IMG/VR virus record: IMGVR_UViG_3300050821_014505
Location: 1-23,250 of that record
Direction: 5' to 3' (one strand)
From: a virus
Length of the DNA: 23,250 nt
Position 1 is the first letter of the stretch. Every line of letters begins with the position of its first letter. The translations under genes were made by a program, and so were the position numbers. Shown in pieces: positions 1-5,961 of the stretch. A model generated the notes under the pieces. The model saw nothing but the letters and a program-made list of their open reading frames with translations. It made no database searches and was not told where the DNA came from.

Positions 1-2
1 AG

Positions 3-494
3 TGTCCTAGGGATGCCCTACGACGTTGCAACCATGTGCAGCCCGACTGGTGCTGTGGCGGCGGCTACAACGCGTCCTGCGATTGTGTATGCCATCGGAA
101 GCCGATTGATACCGCGCCGCGCGACGGGGTGGCCACACGCGGCTGGCACTGGCGAGATACGCAAATTACCGAGCACGCCATGCTCGAAAGCTCACCGGTC
201 GAGACGACCGGCGAGCCTGCTGAGACGATGTTACTCGGTGAAGCAATGAAGCTGCTGGATGATGCAGGATACCCAGCAAGCGATGAATGGAGGCAGCGTT
301 ATAGGCGATTGCGCCAGCTGTACGAGCATCTCCAAAGCTTACCGGAGGAACCGACAGAGCCTCGCTGTCACTTCATGGCATTTCGCCAAGCGCAATTCCA
401 GTGTACTAAGTCTGAAGGTCACGAGGGCTTGCATTCCTGCGGTTTGGCGCCGGAGACGATGCCCACTGAGAACGGGACACCGGAGCAAACATGA
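3..494 (+). CDS. Small Cys/His-containing phage protein, 5' end outside window
   Basis: The reading frame is open from the left edge to a TGA at 492-494, so the gene is probably truncated by the window. A GTG at 36 and an ATG at 180 are internal start candidates, but neither has a convincing ribosome binding site. The N-terminal visible part is Cys-rich (DWCCGGG, then CDCVCH). The C-terminal part carries a C-x3-GHEGLH-x-C pattern (CTKSEGHEGLHSC), which resembles short metal-binding-like patches in small phage proteins. I cannot assign a function. Its stop overlaps the next start as ATGA, so it heads a translationally coupled set of small plus-strand genes, probably accessory or early genes. 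The coding call is fairly good; the true start is unknown. Confidence 0.6.
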   Translation, partial: CPRDALRRCNHVQPDWCCGGGYNASCDCVCHRKPIDTAPRDGVATRGWHWRDTQITEHAMLESSPVETTGEPAETMLLGEAMKLLDDAGYPASDEWRQRYRRLRQLYEHLQSLPEEPTEPRCHFMAFRQAQFQCTKSEGHEGLHSCGLAPETMPTENGTPEQT

Positions 495-622
495 TTACAG
501 CGGATCAACTCGTTGCTCACGCCGTGGCCTGTTGCCGTCGAGCGCAGGCCAGAATCATCGTCAACGAATTGGCGCCCGTCACAAAGCGCGCTGAGGGCAA
601 GACAGCGGACGGTGGACAATGA
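491..622 (+). CDS. 43-residue hypothetical protein, coupled on both sides
   Basis: This is a short frame from an ATG that overlaps the upstream stop (ATGA at 491-494) to a TGA that overlaps the downstream ATG (ATGA at 619-622). Having 4-base stop/start overlaps on both sides is the main evidence that it is translated, since its length alone would not justify a call. The product begins MITADQLVAHAVACCRRAQA and looks like one amphipathic, Ala/Arg-rich helix followed by a short polar tail. There is no recognisable domain, signal peptide or membrane segment. Its function is unknown. It could instead be only a spacer that keeps ribosomes engaged between its neighbours. Confidence 0.5.
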   Translation: MITADQLVAHAVACCRRAQARIIVNELAPVTKRAEGKTADGGQ

Positions 623-987
623 ATTGGCTCGACTCTTTGAAGGTCGGTGACGAAGTGATTGTCCCGTACGGTTGGAATGAGTCTCGCTGCGAACGTATTA
701 CAAAGTCTACCGCGACTCAGATTCACATCGGAACGACCAAATACAGCCGCCGTAGCGGTAGGCAGATAGGCACGGACACATACAGCCGTGCGTTCATTCG
801 TCAAGCTACACCTGAGATGATCGCTAAGGTGAAAGAGCAAATTATGCGCAGCAAGATACAGAATATAAAGTTTGAAAAGTTGCCCATAGACATCATTCGT
901 CAAGTGCTGGCGCTCCTGGAGCCGCATCCAGAGACTTCCTCACCAGATCGGCAACAAGTACAGCACACACAGAGTCAAACCGAGTGA
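619..987 (+). CDS. Hypothetical phage protein (122 aa)
   Basis: The ATG overlaps the previous stop by four bases and follows a GGTGGA-like ribosome binding site. The first part (MNWLDSLKVGDEVIVPYGW) reads like a small beta-barrel, with the 'KVGDEVIV' pattern common to SH3- or KOW-like folds. A basic, Ser/Thr-rich stretch follows (KYSRRSGRQIG), then a helical region at about residues 65-100 and a polar tail. I do not recognise the family, and a nucleic-acid-binding role is only a guess from the basic beta-rich start. The stop overlaps a downstream GTG (GTGA), which continues the coupled arrangement of this cluster. Confidence 0.6.
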   Translation: MNWLDSLKVGDEVIVPYGWNESRCERITKSTATQIHIGTTKYSRRSGRQIGTDTYSRAFIRQATPEMIAKVKEQIMRSKIQNIKFEKLPIDIIRQVLALLEPHPETSSPDRQQVQHTQSQTE

Positions 988-1124
988 AAGCACTGACCAT
1001 TTGCCAGCCCTATGCCGAGCTCATTGCCTGCGGCGAGAAGCGTGTCGAGAATCGGACCTGGCGCACGTCGCTGGAGAAAATTAGTGCCAGCGTTTGTCGG
1101 TATCGAAAAACCGTCACAGAATAG
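984..1124 (+). pseudogene. Truncated ASCH-domain gene remnant
   Basis: A frame starting at GTG (GTGA overlap with the preceding stop) encodes 46 residues. Its first part, KALTICQPYAELIACGEKRV followed by ENRTW, matches the well-known N-terminal signature of ASCH-domain proteins, which have an RNA-binding, PUA-like fold and usually exceed 100 residues. After ENRTWRTS the expected continuation of the fold (a YRGPLLIHA-like strand) is absent. The frame runs into unrelated sequence and stops at 1122-1124. The simplest reading is an internal deletion that removed most of the domain. A functional micro-protein is possible but unlikely because the core strands are missing. The next gene starts 18 bases downstream with its own binding site. 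Confidence 0.6.
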
Positions 1125-1142
1125 TGCGTCCGGGAGTCAAAC

Positions 1143-1610
1143 ATGAGTAGATCAGGTTATACAGACGACGGCGATAATCTCGCGATGTGGCGCGGCATGG
1201 TGGCGAGCGCTACTCGCGGGAGGCGAGGCCAGAGGTTCTTTCGAGACCTGGTCGGCGCTTTGGATGAAATGCCTAACAAGAGATTGATCGCAAAAGAACT
1301 TCGGCGGGAGGACGGAGAGGTATGCGCTATTGGCGCTTTGGGCGTTGCGCGTGGCGTGGATTTATCGAAGATAGACCCAGAATGCCCAGACCAGGTAGCG
1401 CCAGCATTCGACATCGCTGAATGCCTTGCACAGGAAGTCGTCTATATGAACGACGAAAGTTTCGATTGCCACTGGGACAAACGGACTGGCAAGAGCATCC
1501 AATACACGCCAGAGGAGCGTTGGCAAAAGATGCGGGAGTGGGCAGCGAAACAGATACGCGTCACGCCCGAGCAGGCTGGAGCGAAGGAGCTACCGGATAA
1601 TGGAACCTGA
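1143..1610 (+). CDS. Conserved phage hypothetical protein (155 aa)
   Basis: It starts at ATG behind a GGGAG ribosome binding site six bases upstream. The product opens MSRSGYTDDGDN-x4-WRGMVASATRGRRG, then RFFRDLVGALDEMPNKRLIA and DGEVCAIGALGVARG. I recognise this arrangement from small proteins widespread in phages of Proteobacteria, where it has no established function. A C-terminal PEERWQKMREWAAKQIR segment looks helical. No signal peptide or membrane segment is visible. It overlaps the following gene by 11 bases. The family recognition is from memory of the pattern, not from a database search; the coding call itself is strong. Confidence 0.75.
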   Translation: MSRSGYTDDGDNLAMWRGMVASATRGRRGQRFFRDLVGALDEMPNKRLIAKELRREDGEVCAIGALGVARGVDLSKIDPECPDQVAPAFDIAECLAQEVVYMNDESFDCHWDKRTGKSIQYTPEERWQKMREWAAKQIRVTPEQAGAKELPDNGT

Positions 1611-1782
1611 AATCAAAGTCGAATGTTGCAATCCAGACTGTGAATGGAGCGGCTCTGTCAGCGACTGTGTCCACTTCCATAACGATCCAACGAGAAAGCC
1701 CTATTGTCCTGAATGCCAGGAAGTCGTAGAACCGGACAGCGCATCCGGCGCTATTTCTTCGCAGGAACCTGCGACGAAGTAA
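1600..1782 (+). CDS. Small zinc-ribbon-like protein (60 aa)
   Basis: The 60-residue product carries two cysteine pairs: CCNPDC near residues 9-14 and CPEC at about residues 37-40, with Trp/His residues between them. This spacing fits a small zinc ribbon or treble-clef knuckle. Proteins of this size and pattern are common in phage accessory regions, and their targets are usually unknown. The start overlaps the previous gene by 11 bases. The stop lies inside the 3' end of the minus-strand operon, giving a 32-base tail-to-tail overlap (1751-1782). Metal binding is inferred from the cysteines only. Confidence 0.6.
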   Translation: MEPEIKVECCNPDCEWSGSVSDCVHFHNDPTRKPYCPECQEVVEPDSASGAISSQEPATK

Positions 1783-2251
1783 CTGTGGCGGATGGAGACG
1801 ACGTGGTAGTCGTGCTCGTAGTAGTCGTCACAGTGGTCGACACGACAGTAACTGAGGTCGGAGGGTTATCGACAGAGGCCGGGGCCACAACGACTTTCGT
1901 AGCGGTAGAGCTTAGGGCGCTGCACCCTGTCGCATCACATGCCGTCGCTGCGAAGTATAGCGTTGCACCGACTGGCGCGGATGTCGTCACCACGGCGCTC
2001 GTAGCTGTTGCCGGGGCCGTCGCGGACGGGGATGCCGGCACCGATGTAAACGGCGACGTGCCCACATAGATGTTGTAGCCGGTAATGGCATTCTGCGAGC
2101 CGGCCAGAGGCACTCCATTTGCATCCGATGTTGGCGCGGTCCATCCGACCGTCGATGTGACGCTGACAACTGGGGCGGTCTGAGCGTGCGCGACCGTGCC
2201 GATCGTGATCGACAGCAGGGCTAGCAGCAGCAAGGACTCGAGGTGCTTCAA
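1751..2251 (-). CDS. Secreted fibronectin type III-like protein, TTG start
   Basis: The best start is TTG at 2251-2249, because GGAG lies seven bases upstream and overlaps the stop region of the previous gene. No ATG or GTG start fits the signal peptide. Residues 1-23 form a typical Sec signal peptide: MKHLES, a Leu/Ile-rich core, and a signal-peptidase-I-like AHA|Q site. The mature part (about residues 28-130) has an FN3-like pattern: VGWTAPTSDANGVPL, then ITGYNIYVGTS, then LYFAATACDATGCSA. The C-terminus is a Thr/Ser-rich low-complexity tail of about 35 residues ending VPAKK. It is the last gene of the operon, after the lysis genes. The predicted location is periplasmic or secreted. A role in lysis, host conversion or exclusion is a guess. 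Confidence 0.7.
   Translation of the reverse strand: MKHLESLLLLALLSITIGTVAHAQTAPVVSVTSTVGWTAPTSDANGVPLAGSQNAITGYNIYVGTSPFTSVPASPSATAPATATSAVVTTSAPVGATLYFAATACDATGCSALSSTATKVVVAPASVDNPPTSVTVVSTTVTTTTSTTTTSSPSATVTSSQVPAKK
1757..1779. terminator. Weak inverted repeat at the convergent gene junction
   Basis: The sequence CTTC-GCAGG-AA-CCTGC-GAC-GAAG is an imperfect inverted repeat with a three-base bulge, lying where the plus-strand cluster and the minus-strand operon converge. It could serve as a bidirectional transcription stop. There is no T-run on either side and the loop is very tight. It also lies in codons of both genes. I regard it as a weak candidate only. Confidence 0.2.
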
Positions 2252-2253
2252 AG

Positions 2254-2736
2254 TTATTCTCCGAGAGTATAGATAATCTTGCCGCCGAGCCCAGCGGTCA
2301 CCAGCATGAACAGCGTGTCGGGCGTGACCTGGGATGAGGGGAGCGGGCAGGGGTGGAGCAGGGATACCGATTCCAGGGCGCCGTACTGGCACGCAGAACA
2401 GATCCAGTGTCCGGCTTGGTGATCCTGAATGCCAGTGATAAACGACAGGATCGCACCCTTGTCGTACTCGAGGCCGACCTGCTTTCGAAGCCACAGCTCC
2501 CAGGCGGCACCCTCGTACGGGATCTCCACGATGGCGCGGCGCTTCCACTTCTCGTAGTTGGGAGGGCGGATGTGGACGCCTGCGGGTTGTCCGCCGATGG
2601 CATCGGCGCGGGCGCCGAGAAGCTCTCCGGAGGCTAGGACGGCGTCGACGTGGGACCATCCTCCGACCCCTTGCCCGTACCATGCCACCAGCCTGGACGA
2701 CAGGCCGGTGCCTAGGACGAAGGAAAGCCTGATCAC
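2254..2736 (-). CDS. Permuted NlpC/P60 (YiiX-like) papain-fold protein
   Basis: The 160-residue product starts at GTG, overlapping the previous stop as GTGA. It resembles a compact permuted NlpC/P60 family common in phages: a catalytic-type His in GGWSHVDAVL (His29), a strand segment GVHIRPPNYEKW (53-64), LEYDKGAILSF (89-99) and a catalytic-type Cys in HWICSACQ (Cys113). The His-before-Cys order is the reverse of ordinary NlpC/P60 enzymes and typical of the permuted group. Known relatives hydrolyse or acylate peptide or lipid bonds. Which bond this one acts on is unknown, and peptidoglycan is plausible from its position among lysis genes. No signal peptide is visible, so it would need a holin or virion delivery to reach the wall. 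Confidence 0.7.
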   Translation of the reverse strand: MIRLSFVLGTGLSSRLVAWYGQGVGGWSHVDAVLASGELLGARADAIGGQPAGVHIRPPNYEKWKRRAIVEIPYEGAAWELWLRKQVGLEYDKGAILSFITGIQDHQAGHWICSACQYGALESVSLLHPCPLPSSQVTPDTLFMLVTAGLGGKIIYTLGE

Positions 2737-3017
2737 GCTTTCGGCGCGGCCGGCGGCTGCACGACTGGCGCAGTCACCCCAATCTGCTCAATGGCGGCCA
2801 GAAGGTCGGCAATCAGTGGCTCAAGCAACTGAGGCTGAGCGACAGCCACTTTGACGAGCGCCGGGCCCGCCGCGGAAATCAGCCCTGCTTTCGTGGGGTT
2901 GGTCAGTACGCCAATGACGACGCCTTCGAGAGCCGGCGCCACCACCTGCATCTCCTCAGGACCGAGCTGACCCAGCGGCCCCTTCAACTGAGCCGCGAGT
3001 GAAGTGAAAAAGTTCAT
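2733..3017 (-). CDS. Hypothetical protein in lysis cassette (94 aa)
   Basis: It begins at ATG, overlapping the upstream stop as ATGA, and its own stop overlaps the next GTG as GTGA, so it is coupled on both sides. The product opens MNFFTSLAAQLKGPLGQLGP. It has a moderately hydrophobic, Ala/Val/Leu-rich middle (residues 23-60) and ends in a Pro/Ala-rich tail (VVQPPAAPKA). The hydrophobic part is not a clear transmembrane helix. I do not recognise the family. Its place after a holin-like gene and before a papain-fold protein suggests a lysis or envelope role, but nothing in the sequence proves this. Confidence 0.6.
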   Translation of the reverse strand: MNFFTSLAAQLKGPLGQLGPEEMQVVAPALEGVVIGVLTNPTKAGLISAAGPALVKVAVAQPQLLEPLIADLLAAIEQIGVTAPVVQPPAAPKA

Positions 3018-3292
3018 GTAGATTTACCTTGTGGAGTCTGTGAGTTGGCGACGTCTGCTTTGGCCTGGCTCGAAACGACCTCAGGATTGTTCTTAGTCAC
3101 TCTCGCGTGAATCGCCCAGCCAGCATAGGCCATGGCCGCGAGCTGAAGGATGTCATCAACGAGCTGAGCTAAGTCCACGCCCGCAAAGAACTTCGAGAGG
3201 TGCGTGAGAGCTAGAATCTGGATGAGGATGGATAGCGCGAGGCGCCGGATGACCGTCGACTGGTACCACGGAATCGCCGCTTGAGTCTCCAT
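3014..3292 (-). CDS. Holin-like small membrane protein (92 aa)
   Basis: It starts at ATG behind a strong GGAGGGG site. The N-terminus (PWYQSTVIRRLALSILIQIL) leads into a first hydrophobic helix at about residues 15-33. A short Asp-containing turn (VDLAQLVDDI) follows, then a second hydrophobic segment (LQLAAMAYAGWAIHARV) and a charged cytoplasmic-type tail. This 'WYxSxxxxxxL' start, followed by two membrane helices and an Arg-rich end, matches small proteins annotated as phage holins or holin-like in similar lysis cassettes. It lies 33 bases downstream of the lysozyme gene. Holin function is inferred from topology and context only; the XhlA-like protein upstream is a competing candidate. Confidence 0.6.
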   Translation of the reverse strand: METQAAIPWYQSTVIRRLALSILIQILALTHLSKFFAGVDLAQLVDDILQLAAMAYAGWAIHARVTKNNPEVVSSQAKADVANSQTPQGKST

Positions 3293-3325
3293 CGCCCCTC
3301 CCGCCTGCCGAGATGAGGCTGTAGT

Positions 3326-3754
3326 CTATGACAGGAACAATGCTTTTTCGATAGCTCTGCGGCGCTCCAGACCAGGGTCCTCAACCCCGCGCACCTTGTC
3401 CCAGACGGCGAACTGAATAACGGCGTCCTGGGCATCGTTGGCGTTCAGGTCGCGCACCAGAGTCGATTTCTCGAAAGCATCGACACCGATATTGAAGCAC
3501 AGCATCACGAGAGCATCGAACTGATGCTGGGTGAGTGCGATTTTCACCGACCTAGTGACAGATTGCTCACGAGGAGCCACGTCTGACGCCAGCCATATCT
3601 GGGCCTGAAGCAGGCTGTAGCGCTTTCCGATAACAACGTCCTTGCCTGTGTGTCCGTAACCGGCTGTCGGCACGCCACCATCATCAAGATACCCGACTAA
3701 TTCGAGTTTCTCGCAGAAGCAGAGGATGGCGAGCCCGAGGGGCGAGAGCTTCAC
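3326..3754 (-). CDS. Endolysin, T4-type lysozyme (GH24)
   Basis: This enzyme is predicted to cut the MurNAc-GlcNAc bond of peptidoglycan. From the GTG start (GTGA overlap with the upstream stop) the product has 142 residues. The catalytic triad of phage T4-type lysozymes is present with exact spacing: Glu15, Asp24 and Thr30 (E-x8-D-x5-T) in CEKLELVGYLDDGGVPTAGY, followed by GHT. The second lobe has LTQHQFDALVMLCFNIG and a C-terminal GLERRRAIEKALFL, both typical of the family. There is no signal or SAR segment, so export should depend on a holin. An in-frame ATG at 3817 exists, but it would lie inside the upstream gene and add residues before the conserved start, so I prefer GTG. Confidence 0.9.
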   Translation of the reverse strand: MKLSPLGLAILCFCEKLELVGYLDDGGVPTAGYGHTGKDVVIGKRYSLLQAQIWLASDVAPREQSVTRSVKIALTQHQFDALVMLCFNIGVDAFEKSTLVRDLNANDAQDAVIQFAVWDKVRGVEDPGLERRRAIEKALFLS

Positions 3755-3972
3755 TTCATGAACTCCTTCAGGATGAGAACCAGAGAGGACAAGGCTCCGA
3801 TCGCCCCCAGCGCCCACGACACCGTGCGCTCCAAATACCGGATGCGCTTCTCATGGTCGCTGCCAATTTTCTCGATCTCGCGGCGTGAGTTTTCCAACAA
3901 TGCAGCGACCCTTTCGTTGATCACGGGTTGAGCAGCCCCGGTATCGATCAGGCGATGGAGCTGCTCAACCAT
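3751..3972 (-). CDS. XhlA-like membrane protein, holin candidate (73 aa)
   Basis: The 73-residue product has a charged, coiled-coil-like N-terminal region (about residues 18-50, with RREIEKIGSDHEKRIRYLE) and one C-terminal transmembrane helix (WALGAIGALSSLVLILKEF). This is the layout of XhlA/haemolysin-type phage proteins, which act with holins in lysis. It starts at ATG behind GGAG with nine-base spacing, and its stop overlaps the lysozyme GTG. The start codon is the first part of a long perfect-to-near-perfect RNA hairpin, described separately, which may limit translation. A class III holin or another small membrane lysis regulator is also possible. Confidence 0.6.
   Translation of the reverse strand: MVEQLHRLIDTGAAQPVINERVAALLENSRREIEKIGSDHEKRIRYLERTVSWALGAIGALSSLVLILKEFMK
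3926..3970 (-). promoter_or_regulatory. 14-bp mRNA hairpin beginning at a start codon
   Basis: In the minus-strand transcript the arm GGUUGAGCAGCUCC (3970-3957) pairs with GGGGCUGCUCAACC (3939-3926) around a 17-base loop. Eleven pairs are perfect, and three more, including one U-G, extend the stem inward. The first stem base is the G of the AUG of the XhlA-like gene, so the hairpin covers the ribosome landing zone just after initiation. Such a structure could delay or tune expression of the holin candidate. No experimental support is available, and the codons it occupies are ordinary. Confidence 0.55.
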
Positions 3973-3978
3973 GATGCG

Positions 3979-4185
3979 CTACTCCGGGGGTCGAGTTGCT
4001 TCCGAGACCAAGCGGCCCAGGAACTCAAGATCGTCCTGAGTGCCCTGTGCCGCGCCACGAGAATTGATCATCTCGAGACGATCGCGCGCACCAGAGTTGG
4101 TGGGGTAGAAGCGAGGCTTCATTACGAGAGGCAATAGGTCTGCGATCTTCTCGTGCACGTCGTTGATGATTCCTCCAGCGCCCAT
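3979..4185 (-). CDS. Hypothetical protein (68 aa)
   Basis: It starts at ATG behind a strong GGAGG site eight bases upstream, which lies within the end of the preceding gene. The product begins MGAGGIINDVHEKIADLLPL, is mixed helical and charged, and has no signal peptide or clear membrane helix. I do not recognise a family. The next gene starts seven bases after its stop, and the binding site for that gene lies in its last codons. The good binding site and tight packing support a real gene; its function is unknown. Confidence 0.6.
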   Translation of the reverse strand: MGAGGIINDVHEKIADLLPLVMKPRFYPTNSGARDRLEMINSRGAAQGTQDDLEFLGRLVSEATRPPE

Positions 4186-4186
4186 T

Positions 4187-4471
4187 TCACTTACCTCCGC
4201 TGGCTAGGGCAGCTAGTTGCTGAGTCTTTTCTTGCTGTATCTTCTGGTATGGCATCCAGCACGCGAAATTCCCTTCCGGCTTCGGCTCATCATCCTGCAC
4301 GAGAGTCAACGAAGTGAGCTTGAAAGGATCACCATTGTGATCAAATCCGGCGACGTTGATGAGGTGGTCGTTGTGCACGTATGTCACGAATGCCGCCTCG
4401 GGCTGCTTGATGTCCGTCGTATCGTGAGGGCGAATGACCCAGACTACGCGGGCGACTGTTGGTGCAATCAT
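4187..4471 (-). CDS. Hypothetical protein (94 aa)
   Basis: The chosen start is ATG at 4471, because AAGGAAAG lies just upstream and the codons before it are shared with the preceding gene. A longer frame from 4567 would overlap that gene extensively. The product alternates short beta-like segments (VARVVWVIRPHD, AFVTYVHNDHLINVAGFDHNG, FKLTSLTLVQDD) and ends in a charged helix. Two related strands with 'VxxVAGFDxxGxP'-like wording suggest a small beta-sandwich or barrel. I recognise similar small proteins from lysis or tail-end regions of podovirus-like genomes, but no function is established. Confidence 0.6.
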   Translation of the reverse strand: MIAPTVARVVWVIRPHDTTDIKQPEAAFVTYVHNDHLINVAGFDHNGDPFKLTSLTLVQDDEPKPEGNFACWMPYQKIQQEKTQQLAALASGGK

Positions 4472-4472
4472 C

Positions 4473-4841
4473 TCACTTTCCTTTCTGTTTGGAGAATTTG
4501 AACGATTCGGCGTCAGGATTTCCCTGTGGGCCACGCGCGTAGTCTCCTGGCAGTTGCAGGCCCGCACGGTGAGCGACGACAGTCCAGTCGTCCATCTTCA
4601 GTTCGGTCATTCTATACTGCCGCCGGAGATCGTCGTACTTCTCGGCCATATCGGCCTGTCTGGATAGGTTCAGACCCATCACGACTCCACACGCGCCGAT
4701 CACCGCGGCCATGATGACTATAACGACGAGCGTCGCGCCCTCGAATCCAAGTCTCACGTTATTGACGTTCGTCAATCCGCCCTGAGCCCCGGACACCGTC
4801 GTGCAATGCTCGGGATGTACTTGGGTAGGGCCCGGGCTCAA
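4473..4841 (-). CDS. Single-span membrane protein with helical tail, probable TTG start
   Basis: The frame is open far upstream, but that part is antiparallel noise over another gene. The best-supported start is TTG at 4841-4839, which overlaps the upstream stop as TTGA and has an AAAGG site seven bases before it. This gives 122 residues: a polar N-terminus of about 35 residues, one transmembrane helix (GATLVVIVIMAAVIGACGVV) and a charged helical region (RQADMAEKYDDLRRQYRMTE). The topology would suit a spanin or lysis accessory, since i-spanins are membrane-anchored coiled coils, but no family is recognised. Alternative internal starts at TTG or GTG about 90 bases downstream cannot be excluded. 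Confidence 0.5.
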   Translation of the reverse strand: MSPGPTQVHPEHCTTVSGAQGGLTNVNNVRLGFEGATLVVIVIMAAVIGACGVVMGLNLSRQADMAEKYDDLRRQYRMTELKMDDWTVVAHRAGLQLPGDYARGPQGNPDAESFKFSKQKGK

Positions 4842-5272
4842 TGGAATACCTTTCCCTCGAGCCTCAGCGTCCTGTCCTCCACCGCTTTCATCCGCTGAGC
4901 TGACTCCGCCTGAATGTCCGCCTGTCGCGTCTCCATCGAGGCAAGCCTCGAGTCCAGCAATGACATCTCGTATATGAGAGCCGGGATCCCCGTCACAATC
5001 ACGCCAGCGACGACGTTCAGGATCCATTTTTGCCATGAGGGAGGCCTCTCGTGATAAGCGCCTATGTGCAGGGAGGAGGAAGGAGTGTAGTCCGGATCTG
5101 GGCCGCGCTCGGAGTGACGCCGGTTCTCGTTCCGATGGCGCTCGAATATGCCGCACGCCTTCCAAAGTATTGCTGCGGCGCGATCGAGAACGGACTCGTG
5201 ATCCGATGATTTCGATGATGCGGGCGGCGGCGGACGAGGCGAAAGGTCACTGAATATCGTCTGCGCGCTCAT
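4838..5272 (-). CDS. Membrane-anchored coiled-coil protein, spanin-like topology
   Basis: It starts at ATG behind AAGGAA. The 144-residue product has a long polar, Pro/Ser-rich N-terminal part (residues 1-80) and then a transmembrane helix (WILNVVAGVIVTGIPALIY). A heptad-rich segment follows (SLLDSRLASMETRQADIQAE and RMKAVEDRTLRLEGKVFH), probably a coiled coil on the far side of the membrane. A membrane anchor followed by a periplasmic coiled coil is the general shape of i-spanins, which connect the inner and outer membranes during the last lysis step. The long N-terminus is unusual for Rz. No embedded o-spanin lipobox was found, so the assignment is by topology only. It is the first gene of the lysis block. 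Confidence 0.5.
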   Translation of the reverse strand: MSAQTIFSDLSPRPPPPASSKSSDHESVLDRAAAILWKACGIFERHRNENRRHSERGPDPDYTPSSSLHIGAYHERPPSWQKWILNVVAGVIVTGIPALIYEMSLLDSRLASMETRQADIQAESAQRMKAVEDRTLRLEGKVFH

Positions 5273-5334
5273 AGCGTTCCTTTGCCGTCTGGGCTGCGCG
5301 ACAGTGTACAGCTTGGGCTTGGCGCCAGCGATAG

Positions 5335-5961
5335 CTATGTGTATCGGATGATGGCCAGCCCATCATGGCCCGCGGTGGGGTTTATGTTGGGGCTTGAGCT
5401 CCCCCCCATGCCCCCGTTCGTCCCCGTCCCGTTGATGCCGACCGTGCCGGTCGCGCCCGGTCCTCCGGCCTGTCCCGGGCCATTACCGGAAGTGCCCGTC
5501 CCGCCCGTCGTATTGGCTGCATTGCCCCCAGCGGCCCCGCCTCCGGCCCCTCCGGCCCCTCCGCCGGCATTGCTCGCCACTCCACCGGACCCCCCATTCG
5601 CAGTCATGGTCGTGATGCTGAAAGTGCCACTGCTGATGGATGAGGCGCCCCCGTTTCCACCGTTTGTGGGGGATGCGCTGTTTACACCTGCGGCTCCCGC
5701 GGCTCCGATCACAATAGCTAATGTCTTGTTGCCACTGCCCACTACGGATATGGAGGACCGGCTATACCCTCCCGCGCCGCCGCCACCTCCACCTCCTGTA
5801 TTGGTCCCGCCGCCTCCCGCCGCCGCTCCCCAGACCTCCATAACGGCAGTACTTGAGTTAGGAGGTATTGTTTCTGTGTGTGACCCAGCGGCGTTGAATG
5901 TATGAGTTACAGGAGTAAAAGTACTATTTGACCCAAGAAACACATTCAAAATACCCGTCAT
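5335..5961 (-). CDS. Glycine-rich tail tip/adhesin-like protein
   Basis: The 208-residue product starts at ATG, overlapping the tail-fiber stop as ATGA. It has a short beta start (SNSTFTPVTHTFNAAGSHTE), then 'VMEVWGAAAGGGGTNTGGGG' and many Gly-Gly-x repeats with Ala/Asn/Ser. It ends in a conserved-looking strand, GHDGLAIIRYT. This matches glycine-rich phage proteins with a W-G-(A)GGGG entry and a G-x-I-RY(T) exit, whose Gly-rich loops form polyglycine-II-like sandwiches on tail fibers or adhesins. Its position just after the fiber gene suggests it binds the fiber tip and contacts the host. The long plus-strand frame opposite it is a compositional shadow. Confidence 0.7.
   Translation of the reverse strand: MTGILNVFLGSNSTFTPVTHTFNAAGSHTETIPPNSSTAVMEVWGAAAGGGGTNTGGGGGGGAGGYSRSSISVVGSGNKTLAIVIGAAGAAGVNSASPTNGGNGGASSISSGTFSITTMTANGGSGGVASNAGGGAGGAGGGAAGGNAANTTGGTGTSGNGPGQAGGPGATGTVGINGTGTNGGMGGSSSPNINPTAGHDGLAIIRYT

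Noticed and set aside
1751-2683. A 310-residue minus-strand frame
   Set aside because: The N-terminal half is Arg-rich, overlaps the NlpC/P60-like gene in another frame and has no domain. Only the part from the TTG at 2251 carries a signal peptide and FN3-like sequence.
4842-5165. Long N-terminal extension of the membrane protein ending at 4473
   Set aside because: It lies out of frame over the spanin-like gene and is Arg/Ser-rich without structure. A TTGA-coupled start at 4841 fits better.
5282-5905. A 207-residue Pro/Ala-rich plus-strand frame
   Set aside because: It is the complement of the glycine-rich gene (GGN codons read as CC-rich codons). The minus-strand product has recognisable ends and a coupled start.
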